Origin: Alphaproteobacteria bacterium
GTDB lineage: Bacteria > Pseudomonadota > Alphaproteobacteria > Rhizobiales > Devosiaceae
Direction of reading: 5' to 3'
Length of the DNA: 64,000 bases
NCBI GenBank assembly: GCA_018828145.1
Contig: JAHJWO010000053.1
Location: 124,001 to 188,000 of the forward strand
Shown one piece after another: positions 8,101-15,657 of the stretch. Below the pieces are notes generated by a model, which had not been told where the DNA came from, ran no database searches, and worked only from the letters and a program-made list of their open reading frames with translations. The first letter of the stretch is position 1. Every line of letters starts with the position of its first letter. Position numbers and translations under genes: made by a program.

Positions 8101-8784
8101 GTGCAACACATTCCGTCCGGCTATTCATGGTGGAGTCGCGAGCAGCGCCCCTTCACCACCGCGGAAAAGGTGGCGGATGGCGTCGTCCATATCCTCGGCC
8201 TGATCGTCGCCATTGCGGCGGGTTCGGTGCTCTTGGCCTTTGCGATCATCGAGACGGCGCCCGAAGCGGTGCCGGCACTGGCGGTCTATATCGGTTCGCT
8301 TGTGGCAGTGCTGGGCGTGTCCATGGCCTATAATCTCTGGCCGGTCTCGCCGATCAAGATGTGGCTGGCCCGGCTCGACCAGGCGGCCATTTTCCTCTTC
8401 ATTGCCGGCACTTACACGCCTTTCCTCGCCGTACTCGGCGGCACCACGGCGGGCGTGCTGATGACCACCTTTGTCTGGGGGGCCTCGCTGATCGGGGTGG
8501 CCCTCAAGCTGATCGTGCCCGAGCGCTTCGGCCGGCTGGCGATTGCGCTCTACCTGGCGATCGGCTGGAGCGGCATCCTGGTGTTCCAGTCCCTGGCGCA
8601 GACCCTGCCCGATTCGACGCTGTGGCTCCTGCTGGCCGGCGGAGTGACCTATTCCCTCGGCATCATCTTCCACCTGTGGGAACGGCTCAAGTTCCAGAAC
8701 GCGCTATGGCACGTCTTTGTCGTAGTCGGCGCCAGCCTGCATCTCTGGGCGGTCATCGACTGCATGGTCATTCACCGGCTCTAG
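8101..8784 (+). CDS. Hemolysin III / PAQR family membrane protein
   Basis: 227 residues, seven hydrophobic helices. I use the GTG at 8101, which has an AAAGGAG ribosome site 10 bases upstream; the open frame extends 45 codons further but that part is not family-like. Family marks are HILGLIVAIAAG near the first helix, SMAYNLWP, RLDQAAIFLFIAGTYTPF and the closing HLWAVIDCMVIHRL with conserved histidines. Bacterial members (YqfA/HlyIII) are membrane proteins of unsettled function related to adiponectin receptors. It ends one base before the convergent DUF192 gene. Confidence 0.9.
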   Translation: MQHIPSGYSWWSREQRPFTTAEKVADGVVHILGLIVAIAAGSVLLAFAIIETAPEAVPALAVYIGSLVAVLGVSMAYNLWPVSPIKMWLARLDQAAIFLFIAGTYTPFLAVLGGTTAGVLMTTFVWGASLIGVALKLIVPERFGRLAIALYLAIGWSGILVFQSLAQTLPDSTLWLLLAGGVTYSLGIIFHLWERLKFQNALWHVFVVVGASLHLWAVIDCMVIHRL

Positions 8785-9261
8785 TCAGTCGGCAGCAATC
8801 CGGTCGTGTTCCATCCTGTCGCCCGGCTGCAGGCCGATCTCAACCGAGCGGCCGCCCGGGATTTCCAGCACATATTGCACCGGACCATCCGAGGGGATGG
8901 AGGTGACGTCATGCGGGCGCGCATTGACGTGGACATTCCTGACCAGCCCATCGGCGCCGACGAAGATCATGTCGAGCGGGATGAAGGTGTTGCGCATCCA
9001 GAAGGAAACCGGCCGCTCTTCCTTGAAATCGAACAGCATGCCGGCATCGTCGGCCAGCTCGGTGACGAACATCAGCCCCTGCGCTCGGCTTTCCGGGGTG
9101 TCGACCACCTGTACGTTGAAGCTATATTCCCCGGTCGCTGTCTGCAGTACCAGTTTGGATTCGTCGGCGAGGACCGCGGCCGGCAGGGCCAACAGGGCAA
9201 GGGCGATCACCGCACCGGCGTGGCGCAGCGCCGGGGCAAGGCCTTGGGCAGACAACATCAT
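8785..9261 (-). CDS. DUF192 family exported protein
   Basis: 158 residues, beginning at the first of two tandem ATG codons at 9261 behind AGGAAA. The signal peptide ends near AVLA-DES. The rest is a DUF192 domain with the motif SRAQGLMF and the core MLFDFKEERPVSFWMRNTFIPLDMIFV, described as such in the family. The function is unknown. The start lies 12 bases after the stop of the cold-shock gene, and the two genes occur side by side in many alphaproteobacteria, suggesting one transcript. Confidence 0.9.
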   Translation of the reverse strand: MMLSAQGLAPALRHAGAVIALALLALPAAVLADESKLVLQTATGEYSFNVQVVDTPESRAQGLMFVTELADDAGMLFDFKEERPVSFWMRNTFIPLDMIFVGADGLVRNVHVNARPHDVTSIPSDGPVQYVLEIPGGRSVEIGLQPGDRMEHDRIAAD

Positions 9262-9272
9262 GGCAGCATTTC

Positions 9273-9896
9273 CTAGTGGGAGGACGGCGCGTCGCCCCAA
9301 CCATCGGGCCGGATTTCGGCGACCATAAGGCCCTTGGGACCATTGCCGTAGCGCACCAGCACGAATTGGCCCGGCCGCAGCTCGGTAATGCCGAAGCGGC
9401 GCAGCGTTTCCATATGCACGAAGATATCCGGCGTGCCCTCACCGGCCGACAGGAAGCCGAAGCCGCGGATGCGATTGAACCATTTCACCTCGAGCCGGAC
9501 CATGCCGGAGGTCGGTTCCACCACGACATGGGTGCGCGGTGCGGGCATCTGGGCCGGGTGGCGGGCCGTGGATTCGTCCATCGACACGATGCGGAAGGCC
9601 TGCAGGCCCCCGGGACGATTGAGCGCCTCGACAACGATGCGCGCGCCCTCATAGGCCGTCTGGTAGCCATCGCGGCGCAGGCAGGTCACGTGCAGCAGCA
9701 CGTCGGCCAGGCCGTTATCTGGGACAATGAAGCCGAACCCCTTGCCGGCGTCGAACCATTTGATGGAGCCAGAAATCTCGATCGTGTCGAGGCCGGAATC
9801 CCCGGCGGGAGCAGAAGCGCTGGAATGGCCCGCCGAATCCGTGTCGTGTGACACGGCTGCAGCGTCTTCGCTATCGCCAGTAAACTTGGCCCCCAT
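9273..9896 (-). CDS. Cold-shock protein with two CSD domains
   Basis: About 207 residues holding two cold-shock domains joined by a ~30-residue linker. The first has KWFDAGKGFGFIVP, the second KWFNRIRGFGFLSA. Both keep the RNP-1-like KGFGF/RGFGF aromatic patch for single-stranded nucleic acid, and the second RNP motif survives as DVLLHV and DIFVHM. The start is uncertain: the ATG at 9896 follows GGGGAG very closely, while a GTG at 9944 adds 16 residues without a ribosome site. Likely an RNA chaperone. Confidence 0.9.
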   Translation of the reverse strand: MGAKFTGDSEDAAAVSHDTDSAGHSSASAPAGDSGLDTIEISGSIKWFDAGKGFGFIVPDNGLADVLLHVTCLRRDGYQTAYEGARIVVEALNRPGGLQAFRIVSMDESTARHPAQMPAPRTHVVVEPTSGMVRLEVKWFNRIRGFGFLSAGEGTPDIFVHMETLRRFGITELRPGQFVLVRYGNGPKGLMVAEIRPDGWGDAPSSH

Positions 9897-10071
9897 GCTC
9901 CCCAAAGCCCTTCGCACTCGCCCCGCAACTGCGAGGTACTCCACAAGACAGGACGCTACTGTGTCCGATTCAAACGCAATTGTTAAGAGTCTGTTTGGAA
10001 TTGCATTGGTTGCCGCAGCGCCGCGGTCTTGCTAGGCCAGCGGCAATCGATTTCAAGAAGGAGCATTTGCC

Positions 10072-10488
10072 GTGAAATATCTGCACACGATGGTTCGGGT
10101 GACCAATGTCGAGGAGAGCCTGCGCTTCTACTGCGAGGGCCTTGGGCTCGAAGAGGTGCGACGCACGGAAAACGAGAAGGGTCGCTTCACCCTGATCTTC
10201 CTGCGCGCGCCGGGCGATGCGGGCGGCGAAGTCGAGCTCACCTATAACTGGGACCCGGAGGAATATACCGGCGGGCGCAATTTCGGCCACCTGGCCTACC
10301 GGGTGGACGATATCTACAAGCTCTGCCAGCATCTTTCCGACATGGGCGTGACCATCAACCGGCCGCCACGCGATGGCCATATGGCTTTCGTCCGTTCGCC
10401 GGACGGCATCTCGGTCGAACTGATCCAGGACGGCACCCTGCCCCCGCAGGAGCCATGGCTGTCCATGCCCAATACCGGCAAGTGGTAG
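10072..10488 (+). CDS. gloA: Lactoylglutathione lyase (glyoxalase I)
   Basis: Converts the hemithioacetal of methylglyoxal and glutathione to S-lactoylglutathione. At 138 residues it has normal length. The four metal ligands of the bacterial Ni/Co type are in place: His5, Glu55, His73 and Glu116. Further family segments are SLRFYCEGLGL, NFGHLAYRVDD and FVRSPDGISVELIQ. The GTG start at 10072 sits behind AAGGAG. It is a stand-alone gene, flanked downstream by a 9-bp inverted repeat. Confidence 0.95.
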   Translation: MKYLHTMVRVTNVEESLRFYCEGLGLEEVRRTENEKGRFTLIFLRAPGDAGGEVELTYNWDPEEYTGGRNFGHLAYRVDDIYKLCQHLSDMGVTINRPPRDGHMAFVRSPDGISVELIQDGTLPPQEPWLSMPNTGKW

Positions 10489-10512
10489 GCCGCGCCGACA
10501 GCCGCTAACGCT

Positions 10513-10546
10513 TCGCTAACCGTGGCGCTTAGCCTGCGGTTAGCGA
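10513..10546. repeat. Inverted repeat downstream of gloA
   Basis: TCGCTAACC at 10513-10521 and GGTTAGCGA at 10538-10546 are perfect complements around a 16-base loop. There is no T-tract, so it may be a weak terminator or an RNA-stabilising hairpin after gloA, or a regulatory site ahead of the M15 lipoprotein gene. Confidence 0.45.
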
Positions 10547-10626
10547 AAAGGATCGTATTTTAGCGACTTCACAAACGGGCCATTGCCTGTTGCCCAAGGG
10601 CAACAGGTGGTCACTCGGAAGTCGCC

Positions 10627-11103
10627 ATGCCCCTCTCGATCCGCTCTCTTCTCGCCATTGTCCTGACTGCGTTGACCCTGGCAGCCTGCATGCCCATGGC
10701 CATGTTTGCCAGCGGCAGCGGCGCAGCCTATTCGGGCAAGAAGAGCGACTGGGGCACCTATGTCGCCAGCAATGAGGTCAACGCCCTCTGCCTCTCGCCC
10801 AAGCTGCGATTCCTGATCTGGGAATTCGAGGGCCAGTTCGGCCGTAAGGTCATCATGAGCTCGGGCTACCGGGACGGCCGGCACAATGCGGCAGCCGGCG
10901 GCGCGGACAACTCCTACCACACCAAGTGCATGGCGGCCGATTTCTACATTCCGGGCGTCGACAAGCAGCAGCTGATCGCCTTCGCCATGCACCGCAGCAG
11001 CGCCGGCGGGCTGGGCTGCTATCCGGGCCGTCAATTCATCCATGTGGACGTGCGCGACAGGCCGCGCGGCTATAATCGGCCCGTCACCTTCTCGGGCTGT
11101 TGA
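10627..11103 (+). CDS. M15-type (DUF882/YcbK-like) peptidase lipoprotein
   Basis: 158 residues. The N-terminus is a lipoprotein signal with lipobox LTLAAC, so the protein is probably anchored in the outer membrane facing the periplasm. The catalytic domain has the zinc pattern of M15 enzymes: SSGYRDGRHN, then SYHTKCMAADFY (His, six residues, Asp) and FIHVDV (third ligand His). Proteins of this type cut peptidoglycan cross-links. The start has a CGGAAG site upstream. Confidence 0.85.
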   Translation: MPLSIRSLLAIVLTALTLAACMPMAMFASGSGAAYSGKKSDWGTYVASNEVNALCLSPKLRFLIWEFEGQFGRKVIMSSGYRDGRHNAAAGGADNSYHTKCMAADFYIPGVDKQQLIAFAMHRSSAGGLGCYPGRQFIHVDVRDRPRGYNRPVTFSGC

Positions 11104-11175
11104 AAAATTTGGCTTTATGGCCGCAAATGGGTTGCACATCCCAAATCACCCAACTATACGACCACCAGCGCTTAG

Positions 11176-11250
11176 GCGCCCTTCGTCTATCGGTTAGGAC
11201 GGCACCCTTTCACGGTGCAGAGAGGGGTTCGACTCCCCTAGGGCGTACCA
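11176..11250 (+). tRNA. tRNA-Glu (anticodon TTC)
   Basis: 75 bases with encoded CCA. The acceptor arm is GCGCCCT with AGGGCGT, and the anticodon loop CTTTCAC gives TTC. The T arm contains GGTTCGACT. A second glutamate tRNA follows 51 bases downstream; its body is nearly identical. Confidence 0.95.
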
Positions 11251-11301
11251 TTCCCTCCTTGCGGGAAATGACATAGACTAAGCCGACTTGTTCCTAGGTC
11301 C

Positions 11302-11376
11302 GCGGCCATCGTCTATCGGTTAGGACGGCACCCTCTCACGGTGCAGAGCGGGGTTCGATTCCCCGTGGCCGTACCA
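11302..11376 (+). tRNA. tRNA-Glu (anticodon CTC)
   Basis: 75 bases with encoded CCA. The acceptor arm is GCGGCCA with TGGCCGT, and the anticodon loop CTCTCAC gives CTC. The D and anticodon arms match the upstream tRNA-Glu(TTC) almost base for base, indicating tandem duplication with a changed anticodon and acceptor stem. Confidence 0.95.
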
Positions 11377-11454
11377 GGAACCCTCCCCCACAAGAAAACT
11401 GCCAGCATGCTTGCGGCAAATGCGCCAGCTGCTGCCGGTGTGCCGCCCATCTAC

Positions 11455-11483
11455 TGATCCATTGCACGACGCTTCGCGTAGGA
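11455..11483 (+). promoter_or_regulatory. ECF-type promoter of the sigma/anti-sigma operon
   Basis: TGATCC at 11455-11460, 18 bases, then TAGGA at 11479-11483. This fits the known promoter of RpoE-ChrR (ECF11) systems, TGATCC-N18-TAAGA, and stands just upstream of the sigma gene at 11507, so autoregulation is expected. The same pattern occurs at 17020-17048 ahead of the opposing operon. Confidence 0.75.
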
Positions 11484-11506
11484 GGGTTACGCAGGCGGAG
11501 CAGCCG

Positions 11507-12106
11507 ATGTATGCCGTAGTTATGACCAATTCAGATATGGGCGCGCCGCCCCCGCCGACCGAATTGCCAGACCCGGCCGGGCTCGTGCAGCGCATTGCTA
11601 CGCAGCAGGACCGCGCCGCTCTGGCCGCGCTGTTCAACCTGTTCGGCCCGCGCGTAAAGTCCATGATGCTCAAGCTGGGGGCGGGCGAGGCGCTGGCCGA
11701 AGACCTGGTGCAAGAGACCTTTCTCACCGTCTGGCGCAAAGCGGCGCTCTATTCCAGCCAGCGGGGCGCAGCCAGCACCTGGATCTTCACCATCGCCCGC
11801 AACCTGCGCATCGACCAGCTGCGGCGCCAGTCCAATCGACCCTACGAGGATCTCGAAAAGGTCACGCTCGAGAGCGACGCGCCCCTGGGGAGCATGCTTG
11901 TCGAACAGAATCAGGTAGTTGCCCGCGTGACCGCCGCGCTCGAAACGCTCTCAGCCGAGCAGCGCGACGTGATCCGCCTCAGCTTCATCCATGATATGCC
12001 GCACGCCCAGATTGCCGAGACCACCGGTATCCCCCTGGGCACAGTGAAATCGCGACTTCGTCTCGCCTATGAACGGCTCCGGCCTTTGCTGGAGGACCTG
12101 CAATGA
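11507..12106 (+). CDS. rpoE: ECF sigma factor, RpoE of the RpoE-ChrR (ECF11) type
   Basis: 199 residues. Region 2 is seen in AEDLVQETFLTVWRKA and the -10-binding part TWIFTIARNLRIDQLRR; region 4 in LSAEQRDVIRLSF with the helix-turn-helix HAQIAETTGIPLGTVKSR. The ATG at 11507 has GGCGGAG upstream and lies just after the promoter at 11455-11483, so the longer reading from 11411 would start before the transcript. The stop overlaps the anti-sigma start (ATGA). In Rhodobacter this sigma answers singlet oxygen; the gene content here fits that role. Confidence 0.88.
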   Translation: MYAVVMTNSDMGAPPPPTELPDPAGLVQRIATQQDRAALAALFNLFGPRVKSMMLKLGAGEALAEDLVQETFLTVWRKAALYSSQRGAASTWIFTIARNLRIDQLRRQSNRPYEDLEKVTLESDAPLGSMLVEQNQVVARVTAALETLSAEQRDVIRLSFIHDMPHAQIAETTGIPLGTVKSRLRLAYERLRPLLEDLQ

Positions 12107-12750
12107 TCCAACACCACCCCGATATCGCTACCCTGATGGCGTTTAGCGCCGGCACGCTTGATCGCCCCTATGCCACGGTTGTCGCGACGCATCTGGCCAT
12201 GTCAGATGGCGGGCGGGAGACGCTGCGCCACATGGAAACCATCGGCGGTGCCCTGCTGACGGCGGAACCTGCTGCCGAACTGGCAGCCGGCGCGCTCGAT
12301 CGGTTACTCGGAACTGTCGGCGAGGACCAGATTTCCGTCACGCCGCGCGAGGAGCGCAGCGCCAATGAGCTTCCCCTGCCCCTGCAACCCTTCCTGCCCA
12401 AGGGGCTGGAAGGCGTCCGCTGGAAGTGGACCGGGCCGGGTGTTGCCACGGCCGACCTCGCCTGGGGCGACGACGGCAAGTCGCGGCTGATGCTGCTGCG
12501 CGTTGCCGGCGGCCGGCGTGTGCCCGAGCATGGGCATGGCGGGCACGAGCTGACGCTGATCCTGCAGGGTGCCTATCGCGACCGCTTCGGCGTCTTCGCC
12601 AAGGGCGACATTGCCGACCATGACGAGGATGTAGAACACCAGCCGATCGCCGAGCCAGGTGAAGACTGCATCTGCCTTGTTGCGGTCGACGCAAAGCTGA
12701 CTTTCCGTGGCCGGCTGATGCGGGCATTGCAGCCCATGTTCGGAATATGA
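12103..12750 (+). CDS. chrR: ChrR-type anti-sigma factor with cupin domain, zinc Cys pair missing
   Basis: 215 residues. The N-terminal half is the anti-sigma domain; residues ~105-190 form the cupin-like domain of ChrR. In Rhodobacter ChrR the first zinc is held by His6, His31, Cys35 and Cys38. Here His5 and His30 remain at the right spacing, but the cysteines are Ser34 and Gly37 (THLAMSDGG). The cupin ligands are intact: His143, His145, Glu149 and His179, with the same spacing as ChrR His141, His143, Glu147 and His177. It overlaps both neighbours by 4 bases. Confidence 0.88.
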   Translation: MIQHHPDIATLMAFSAGTLDRPYATVVATHLAMSDGGRETLRHMETIGGALLTAEPAAELAAGALDRLLGTVGEDQISVTPREERSANELPLPLQPFLPKGLEGVRWKWTGPGVATADLAWGDDGKSRLMLLRVAGGRRVPEHGHGGHELTLILQGAYRDRFGVFAKGDIADHDEDVEHQPIAEPGEDCICLVAVDAKLTFRGRLMRALQPMFGI

Positions 12751-13505
12751 GAATGCAGCCGGGCGTGGCCTGGATCATCGGCGGCGGTTCGGGGATTGGC
12801 GCGGCCGTTGCCCGCCTACTGGCCAAGCGCGGCTGGACGGTGGCCATTTCCGGCCGCCGGGCGGACAAGCTGGACGAGGTTGCGTCGGCCCATTCGACGA
12901 TTCGCCCCTACCCGCTCGACGTGACCGACGGCGAGGCGATTGCGGCGACGGTGACCAGGATCGCCCAGGAGCTGGGCCATATCGATCTCTTCATCTTCGG
13001 TGCCGCCGCATGGCAGCCTATGGATGTAGGCGACTACGCGTTCGACAAGTTCGCCAAGATCGTGGACACCAACTATCTGGGCGTCATCCGCGTGGCCAAT
13101 CCGCTGCTGGCGCAGATGGACAAGCAGGGCGGCGGGCACTTTGCCGTCATCGCCTCGGTCGCGGGCTATTTCGGCCTGCCGCGCTCGGCGGCCTATTCCT
13201 CGACCAAGGCCGGGTTGATCAATCTGCTCGAGACGATGCGGACCGAGCTGGCGCCGCGCAATATAAAGGTGCGGATGATCGCGCCGGGTTTCGTCAAGTC
13301 CGAGCTGACCGACAAGAACGACTTCCCCATGCCCTTCCTGATGGAAACCGACGACGCCGCGGAGCGGATCGTCGACGGGCTGACGCAGTCGGACCGCTTC
13401 GAGATAGCCTTTCCCAGGCGCATGGTCTGGCTGATGAAGACGATCCGCTGGTTGCCGTATCCGGTATTCTTCTGGCTGACCAGCAAGATGCTGCCGAAGG
13501 GCTAG
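12747..13505 (+). CDS. Short-chain dehydrogenase/reductase
   Basis: 252-residue classical SDR. It has the dinucleotide motif GGGSGIGAA near residues 12-20, the catalytic Ser in IASVAG and YSSTK (Tyr-xxx-Lys). The C-terminal ~20 residues are hydrophobic (VWLMKTIRWLPYPVFFWL), suggesting membrane association. It overlaps the anti-sigma gene by ATGA, so it is the third gene of the ECF operon and probably under the same promoter. The membrane tail and context suggest a lipid-related substrate; this is inference. Confidence 0.9.
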   Translation: MRMQPGVAWIIGGGSGIGAAVARLLAKRGWTVAISGRRADKLDEVASAHSTIRPYPLDVTDGEAIAATVTRIAQELGHIDLFIFGAAAWQPMDVGDYAFDKFAKIVDTNYLGVIRVANPLLAQMDKQGGGHFAVIASVAGYFGLPRSAAYSSTKAGLINLLETMRTELAPRNIKVRMIAPGFVKSELTDKNDFPMPFLMETDDAAERIVDGLTQSDRFEIAFPRRMVWLMKTIRWLPYPVFFWLTSKMLPKG

Positions 13506-13518
13506 GGGCAGGCCATTA

Positions 13519-13618
13519 GCCCCCACCAGGCCTCCCCTGGACATATCGAGTTTGGCCGCGATCACGTCACAGCAACCAGCCGGATGCCTCCCCTTCCAGG
13601 GGGAGGAAAGGTGGGGGT
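13519..13618. repeat. Nested palindromic repeat in a convergent gap
   Basis: Outer arms GCCCCCACC (13519-13527) and GGTGGGGGT (13610-13618) enclose an inner hairpin CCTCCCC / GGGGAGG (13587-13606). The element lies between two convergent genes and could terminate both. Its CCTCCCC/GGGGAGG core and GTGGGGGT flank match the repeat cluster at 4214-4314. Confidence 0.65.
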
Positions 13619-13624
13619 CTTTCC

Positions 13625-14860
13625 CTATGCCGGCTTGCGATACTGATAGATACCCACATCGATCGAGCCTTCGGTGAAGCCCGCCTCGCAATAGCTGAGG
13701 TAGTAGACCCACTTGCGCTTGAACTCTTCGTCATAGCCGAGCGGGGCGATCATCGGCCAGCGCTCGAGGAAGCGTTCGCGCCAGAGCTTGAGAGTCCTGG
13801 CGTAGCTCAGGCGGAAAGTCTCGACGTTTTCCAGCACCAGGCCGTATTTCTCGCCGAACTCCTGCATGACTGTCTTGGTCAGCAGCATGCCGCCGGGGAA
13901 GATGTAGCGCTGGATAAAATCGGGGCCGCTCTTGTAGCCCTCGAAATCGGCCTCGTTGATGGTGATGGCCTGGATGGCGGCGGTGCCGCCGGGCTTGAGC
14001 CGATCATGCACGGTCTGGAAATAGCTCGGCCAGTTGTCCTCGCCCACGGCCTCGATCATCTCGATCGAGCCGATATGGTCGAACTGGCCCTCGGTGTGGC
14101 GATAGTCCTCAAAGACCAGGGTCGCAAACTCGTCGAGGCCCTGACGGGCCAGGCGTTCCTGCCCGAACTTGAGCTGCTCGGCCGATAGGGTAATGCCGCG
14201 CAGATGGGCCTTGTAGTCGCGCGCCACGGTTTCGGCGAAGCCGCCCCAGCCGCAACCGATCTCCAGCACGGAGGAGCCAGGGGTTACGCCTGCCATGTCG
14301 GCAACGCGGCGATATTTGACCAGTTGGGCTTCCTCGAGGCTCTGGTCGCCCGAAGTGAAGACGGCCGAGGAATAGGTCATCGAGGGGTCGAGCCACTGGC
14401 CATAGAAGTCGTTACCGAGATCGTAGTGCTCGGCAATGTTCTTCTTGGAGCCCTCAAGCGTATTGCGGCGCGACAGGTGATAATGCAGATCGCCGGCCGC
14501 CTTGCGGAAGAAGCCGGGATTGGCCTGATCGAAGGTGTCGCGGTTTTGAAGGAAGAAGCGGAACAGCGCCGTGAGGTCGTCGACCTCGATGTCGCCATTC
14601 ATATAGGCCGCGGCAAAGCCGACGGTGCCGCGCTGCATGGCCTCGGTGATAACCCGGAAATTGTTGAGCCGGAGCACGGAGTGCTCGCCTGTCGACGGGT
14701 CACCCACGGTGCGGGTCCGGCCATTGGGCAGGATGACCGTGACGGCCCCATGCTTGACCTTGCCAATGAGCTTGCTGCCGATCCGATCGACAGCCCAGGA
14801 GGCAAATCGGGTCCACGGCGTAACGCCGGTATTGGTGCTTTCTGCTACGGATTTCGTCAT
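13625..14860 (-). CDS. Cyclopropane-fatty-acid synthase family methyltransferase
   Basis: Transfers a methylene or methyl group from S-adenosylmethionine to unsaturated acyl chains of membrane lipids. The 411-residue protein has the SAM motif VLEIGCGWGGFAE, the upstream segment EHYDLGNDFYGQWLDPSMTYS and GSIEMIEAVGEDNW in the active site. The start ATG at 14860 (MTKSVAES) lies 24 bases after the DUF1365 stop. It is the last gene of a three-gene operon with an ECF-type promoter. In Rhodobacter, methyltransferases of this family in the RpoE regulon act in cyclopropane or furan fatty acid synthesis; which applies here is open. Confidence 0.92.
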   Translation of the reverse strand: MTKSVAESTNTGVTPWTRFASWAVDRIGSKLIGKVKHGAVTVILPNGRTRTVGDPSTGEHSVLRLNNFRVITEAMQRGTVGFAAAYMNGDIEVDDLTALFRFFLQNRDTFDQANPGFFRKAAGDLHYHLSRRNTLEGSKKNIAEHYDLGNDFYGQWLDPSMTYSSAVFTSGDQSLEEAQLVKYRRVADMAGVTPGSSVLEIGCGWGGFAETVARDYKAHLRGITLSAEQLKFGQERLARQGLDEFATLVFEDYRHTEGQFDHIGSIEMIEAVGEDNWPSYFQTVHDRLKPGGTAAIQAITINEADFEGYKSGPDFIQRYIFPGGMLLTKTVMQEFGEKYGLVLENVETFRLSYARTLKLWRERFLERWPMIAPLGYDEEFKRKWVYYLSYCEAGFTEGSIDVGIYQYRKPA

Positions 14861-14883
14861 CGTGCCGCTGAATCCAAATATCG

Positions 14884-15657
14884 CTAGACTTCGCGGCGGC
14901 GCTTGGATTGCCGCCTCAACTTGAGTGTCGGCGGTACACCCTTGAGCCACAAAAGCAGTGCTTCCCAGTGTATGCCCGCGACTACTTTAGCGGTCATAAA
15001 TGGATATGCAAGCAGCAGTTTCAATAGGGTAGCGTCTGTCAGGGGCCGATGCTCCCCTTCGAAATAGGCCGTCAGCAAACCACCCTCGGCGTCCGACAGC
15101 GTGATGCCGAGAAAGACGGTCGCGGCGGGCGGGCGCACCGAAAACCGATAGGCACCCTCCAGCGTGTTGAAGGGCGAGACATAGAAGGCCTTCTTGGCCT
15201 CGTGCCGAATCTGGTCGCCGCTGGGCTGTACGGCCGCCTGGTAGAAGTGATGCTCGCCAAAGGTATTGCTGACTTCGTAGGCCATGAATGACGTCACCCC
15301 GGCAGCGTCCTCACAGAAGTAGACGGTGATGGGATTGAAGGCGAAACCGAAGAGCCGCGGATAGGCCAGCATGCGGATATGCGCGACGTCCGTTACCCCG
15401 GCGGCCGCTGCCTTGCGGCGGATGAAGGCGGCTATGCTCGTGCCGTCGCGCGGACCAAAATCCCTGGTGAACAGCGACACAAGATTGAATTTATTCAAGG
15501 AGAAGAGGCGCAGTTTCTCATGTAGCGAATCAAGCCGGTCGAGATCGACGAGCATCGAGAAGACCCGGTAGCGCAGCGCATGCCGCTTGGGGCGCGCGCG
15601 CTTGTGCACGACATCGCCGACATAGATCGCGCCCAGCATGCTGGCCGTATCGTTCAC
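14884..15657 (-). CDS. DUF1365 family protein
   Basis: 257 residues. Family marks are AIYVGDVVHKRARPKRHALRYRVF near the start and LFGFAFNPITVYFC, VSNTFGEHHFY in the middle. DUF1365 proteins are almost always encoded between an FAD oxidoreductase and a cyclopropane synthase, as here, but no reaction is proven to my knowledge. The GTG at 15657 overlaps the stop of the FAD gene by four bases (GTGA), a typical coupled start; an ATG at 15639 is an alternative. Confidence 0.88.
   Translation of the reverse strand: MNDTASMLGAIYVGDVVHKRARPKRHALRYRVFSMLVDLDRLDSLHEKLRLFSLNKFNLVSLFTRDFGPRDGTSIAAFIRRKAAAAGVTDVAHIRMLAYPRLFGFAFNPITVYFCEDAAGVTSFMAYEVSNTFGEHHFYQAAVQPSGDQIRHEAKKAFYVSPFNTLEGAYRFSVRPPAATVFLGITLSDAEGGLLTAYFEGEHRPLTDATLLKLLLAYPFMTAKVVAGIHWEALLLWLKGVPPTLKLRRQSKRRREV

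Noticed and set aside
9970..10380. 136-residue minus-strand frame opposite gloA
   Set aside because: gloA on the plus strand has all four metal ligands and a ribosome site; the antisense frame has no recognisable features.
11176..11376. Direct repeat that could mark a mobile element attachment site
   Set aside because: The repeat is explained by two tandem tRNA-Glu genes; there is no integrase or foreign segment between them.
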